Below, piece after piece: positions 6,634-7,194 of a stretch of DNA of 7,194 nucleotides (the stretch's first letter is position 1; the number at the start of each line of letters is the position of its first letter). Position numbers and translations under genes: made by a program. The notes under the pieces were generated by a model. That model saw only the letters and a program-made list of their open reading frames with translations, ran no database searches and was not told the DNA's origin. This DNA comes from Burkholderiaceae bacterium (lineage in GTDB: Bacteria; Pseudomonadota; Gammaproteobacteria; Burkholderiales; Burkholderiaceae_C), in contig JANREF010000275.1 of the NCBI GenBank assembly GCA_030726195.1, positions 1 to 7,194 on the forward strand. Direction: 5' to 3'.

Positions 6634-6638
6634 TCCTC
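6634..6638 (-). promoter_or_regulatory. amtB ribosome binding site, fixes the start
   Basis: On the - strand AAGAGGAAATTGAC precedes the ATG at 6626, with the GAGGA core 7 bases from it. The site overlaps the would-be extra codons of the longer reading frame that begins at 6650, so it supports the shorter protein. Confidence 0.85.
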
Positions 6639-6677
6639 TTTTGATATCAATGGGGAGATGTATGTGTTGCGTGGGCT

Positions 6678-7079
<402 letters not shown>

Positions 7080-7114
7080 TCATGCGCATCCAAGCCCAAT
7101 CCAGCCCCAAACGG

Positions 7115-7129
7115 GCACTCAATTGGTGC
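7115..7129. promoter_or_regulatory. NtrC-type upstream activator site
   Basis: GCACTCAATTGGTGC has the GCAC-N7-GTGC form of known NtrC sites (E. coli example GCAC-TATATTG-GTGC). Its centre lies about 77 bases upstream of the predicted transcription start, somewhat nearer than many enhancers but workable. A second TGGTGCA occurs at 7148-7154, in the same orientation as the one at 7124-7130 and 24 bases away. Its partner half is degenerate, so it may be a weaker second site. Confidence 0.7.
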
Positions 7130-7163
7130 AACATGTGTACTAAAGTGTGGTGCACAATGCCCT

Positions 7164-7189
7164 AAAAGAAGGCGCGCACCAAAAGCGCC
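7164..7189 (-). terminator. Possible terminator of a gene beyond the right edge
   Basis: On the - strand GGCGC (7189-7185) pairs with GCGCC (7175-7171) across a 9-base loop and is followed by TTCTTTT. The stem is only 5 bp, so strength is uncertain. If real, a - strand gene ends just outside the window, and glnK-amtB is insulated from it. Confidence 0.4.
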
Positions 7190-7194
7190 CATGC

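Overview
The window looks like chromosomal DNA from a GC-rich betaproteobacterium, probably Burkholderiales and most likely the Comamonadaceae. That placement is an inference from protein resemblance, base composition and gene content, not from a database search. I see no tRNA, rRNA, insertion sequence, phage gene or CRISPR array. Nothing here is an obviously new system; the interest lies in regulation, in how the genes are joined, and in one small tandem repeat.

Left part (1-2612, + strand). A gene-poor stretch of about 390 bases begins with six copies of a 9-bp repeat (31-84) and has an AT-rich palindrome and a small hairpin close to the first gene. Two inner-membrane transporter genes follow in one direction: lplT (lysophospholipid flippase, major facilitator superfamily) and, 36 bases on, a 10-helix EamA/DMT-family transporter of unknown substrate.

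Middle part (2605-5163, - strand). glcE and glcF encode the second FAD-domain subunit and the iron-sulfur subunit of glycolate dehydrogenase, which oxidises glycolate to glyoxylate and passes electrons to the membrane. The catalytic subunit gene glcD, normally just upstream of glcE, is not in the window. The DMT gene and glcF converge, and one hairpin with an 11-bp stem overlaps both stop codons.

Right part (5244-7194, - strand). A glnK-amtB operon encodes the PII signal protein GlnK and the ammonium channel AmtB that it gates. Upstream are a near-consensus sigma-54 (-24/-12) promoter and an NtrC-type palindrome, and downstream is a strong intrinsic terminator. This is a classical nitrogen-limitation module: GlnK and AmtB are induced together, and GlnK blocks AmtB when ammonium returns. 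The terminator separates amtB from glcEF, so glcEF appears to be its own transcription unit. A second possible terminator at the right edge suggests that another - strand gene ends just beyond the window.

Two annotated starts should be the inner ones: both glnK (7016) and amtB (6626) have good ribosome binding sites at the internal ATG, and the glnK extension would lie mostly upstream of the predicted transcription start. By contrast, lplT, the DMT gene and glcE lack a visible Shine-Dalgarno sequence, and that of glcF is weak.
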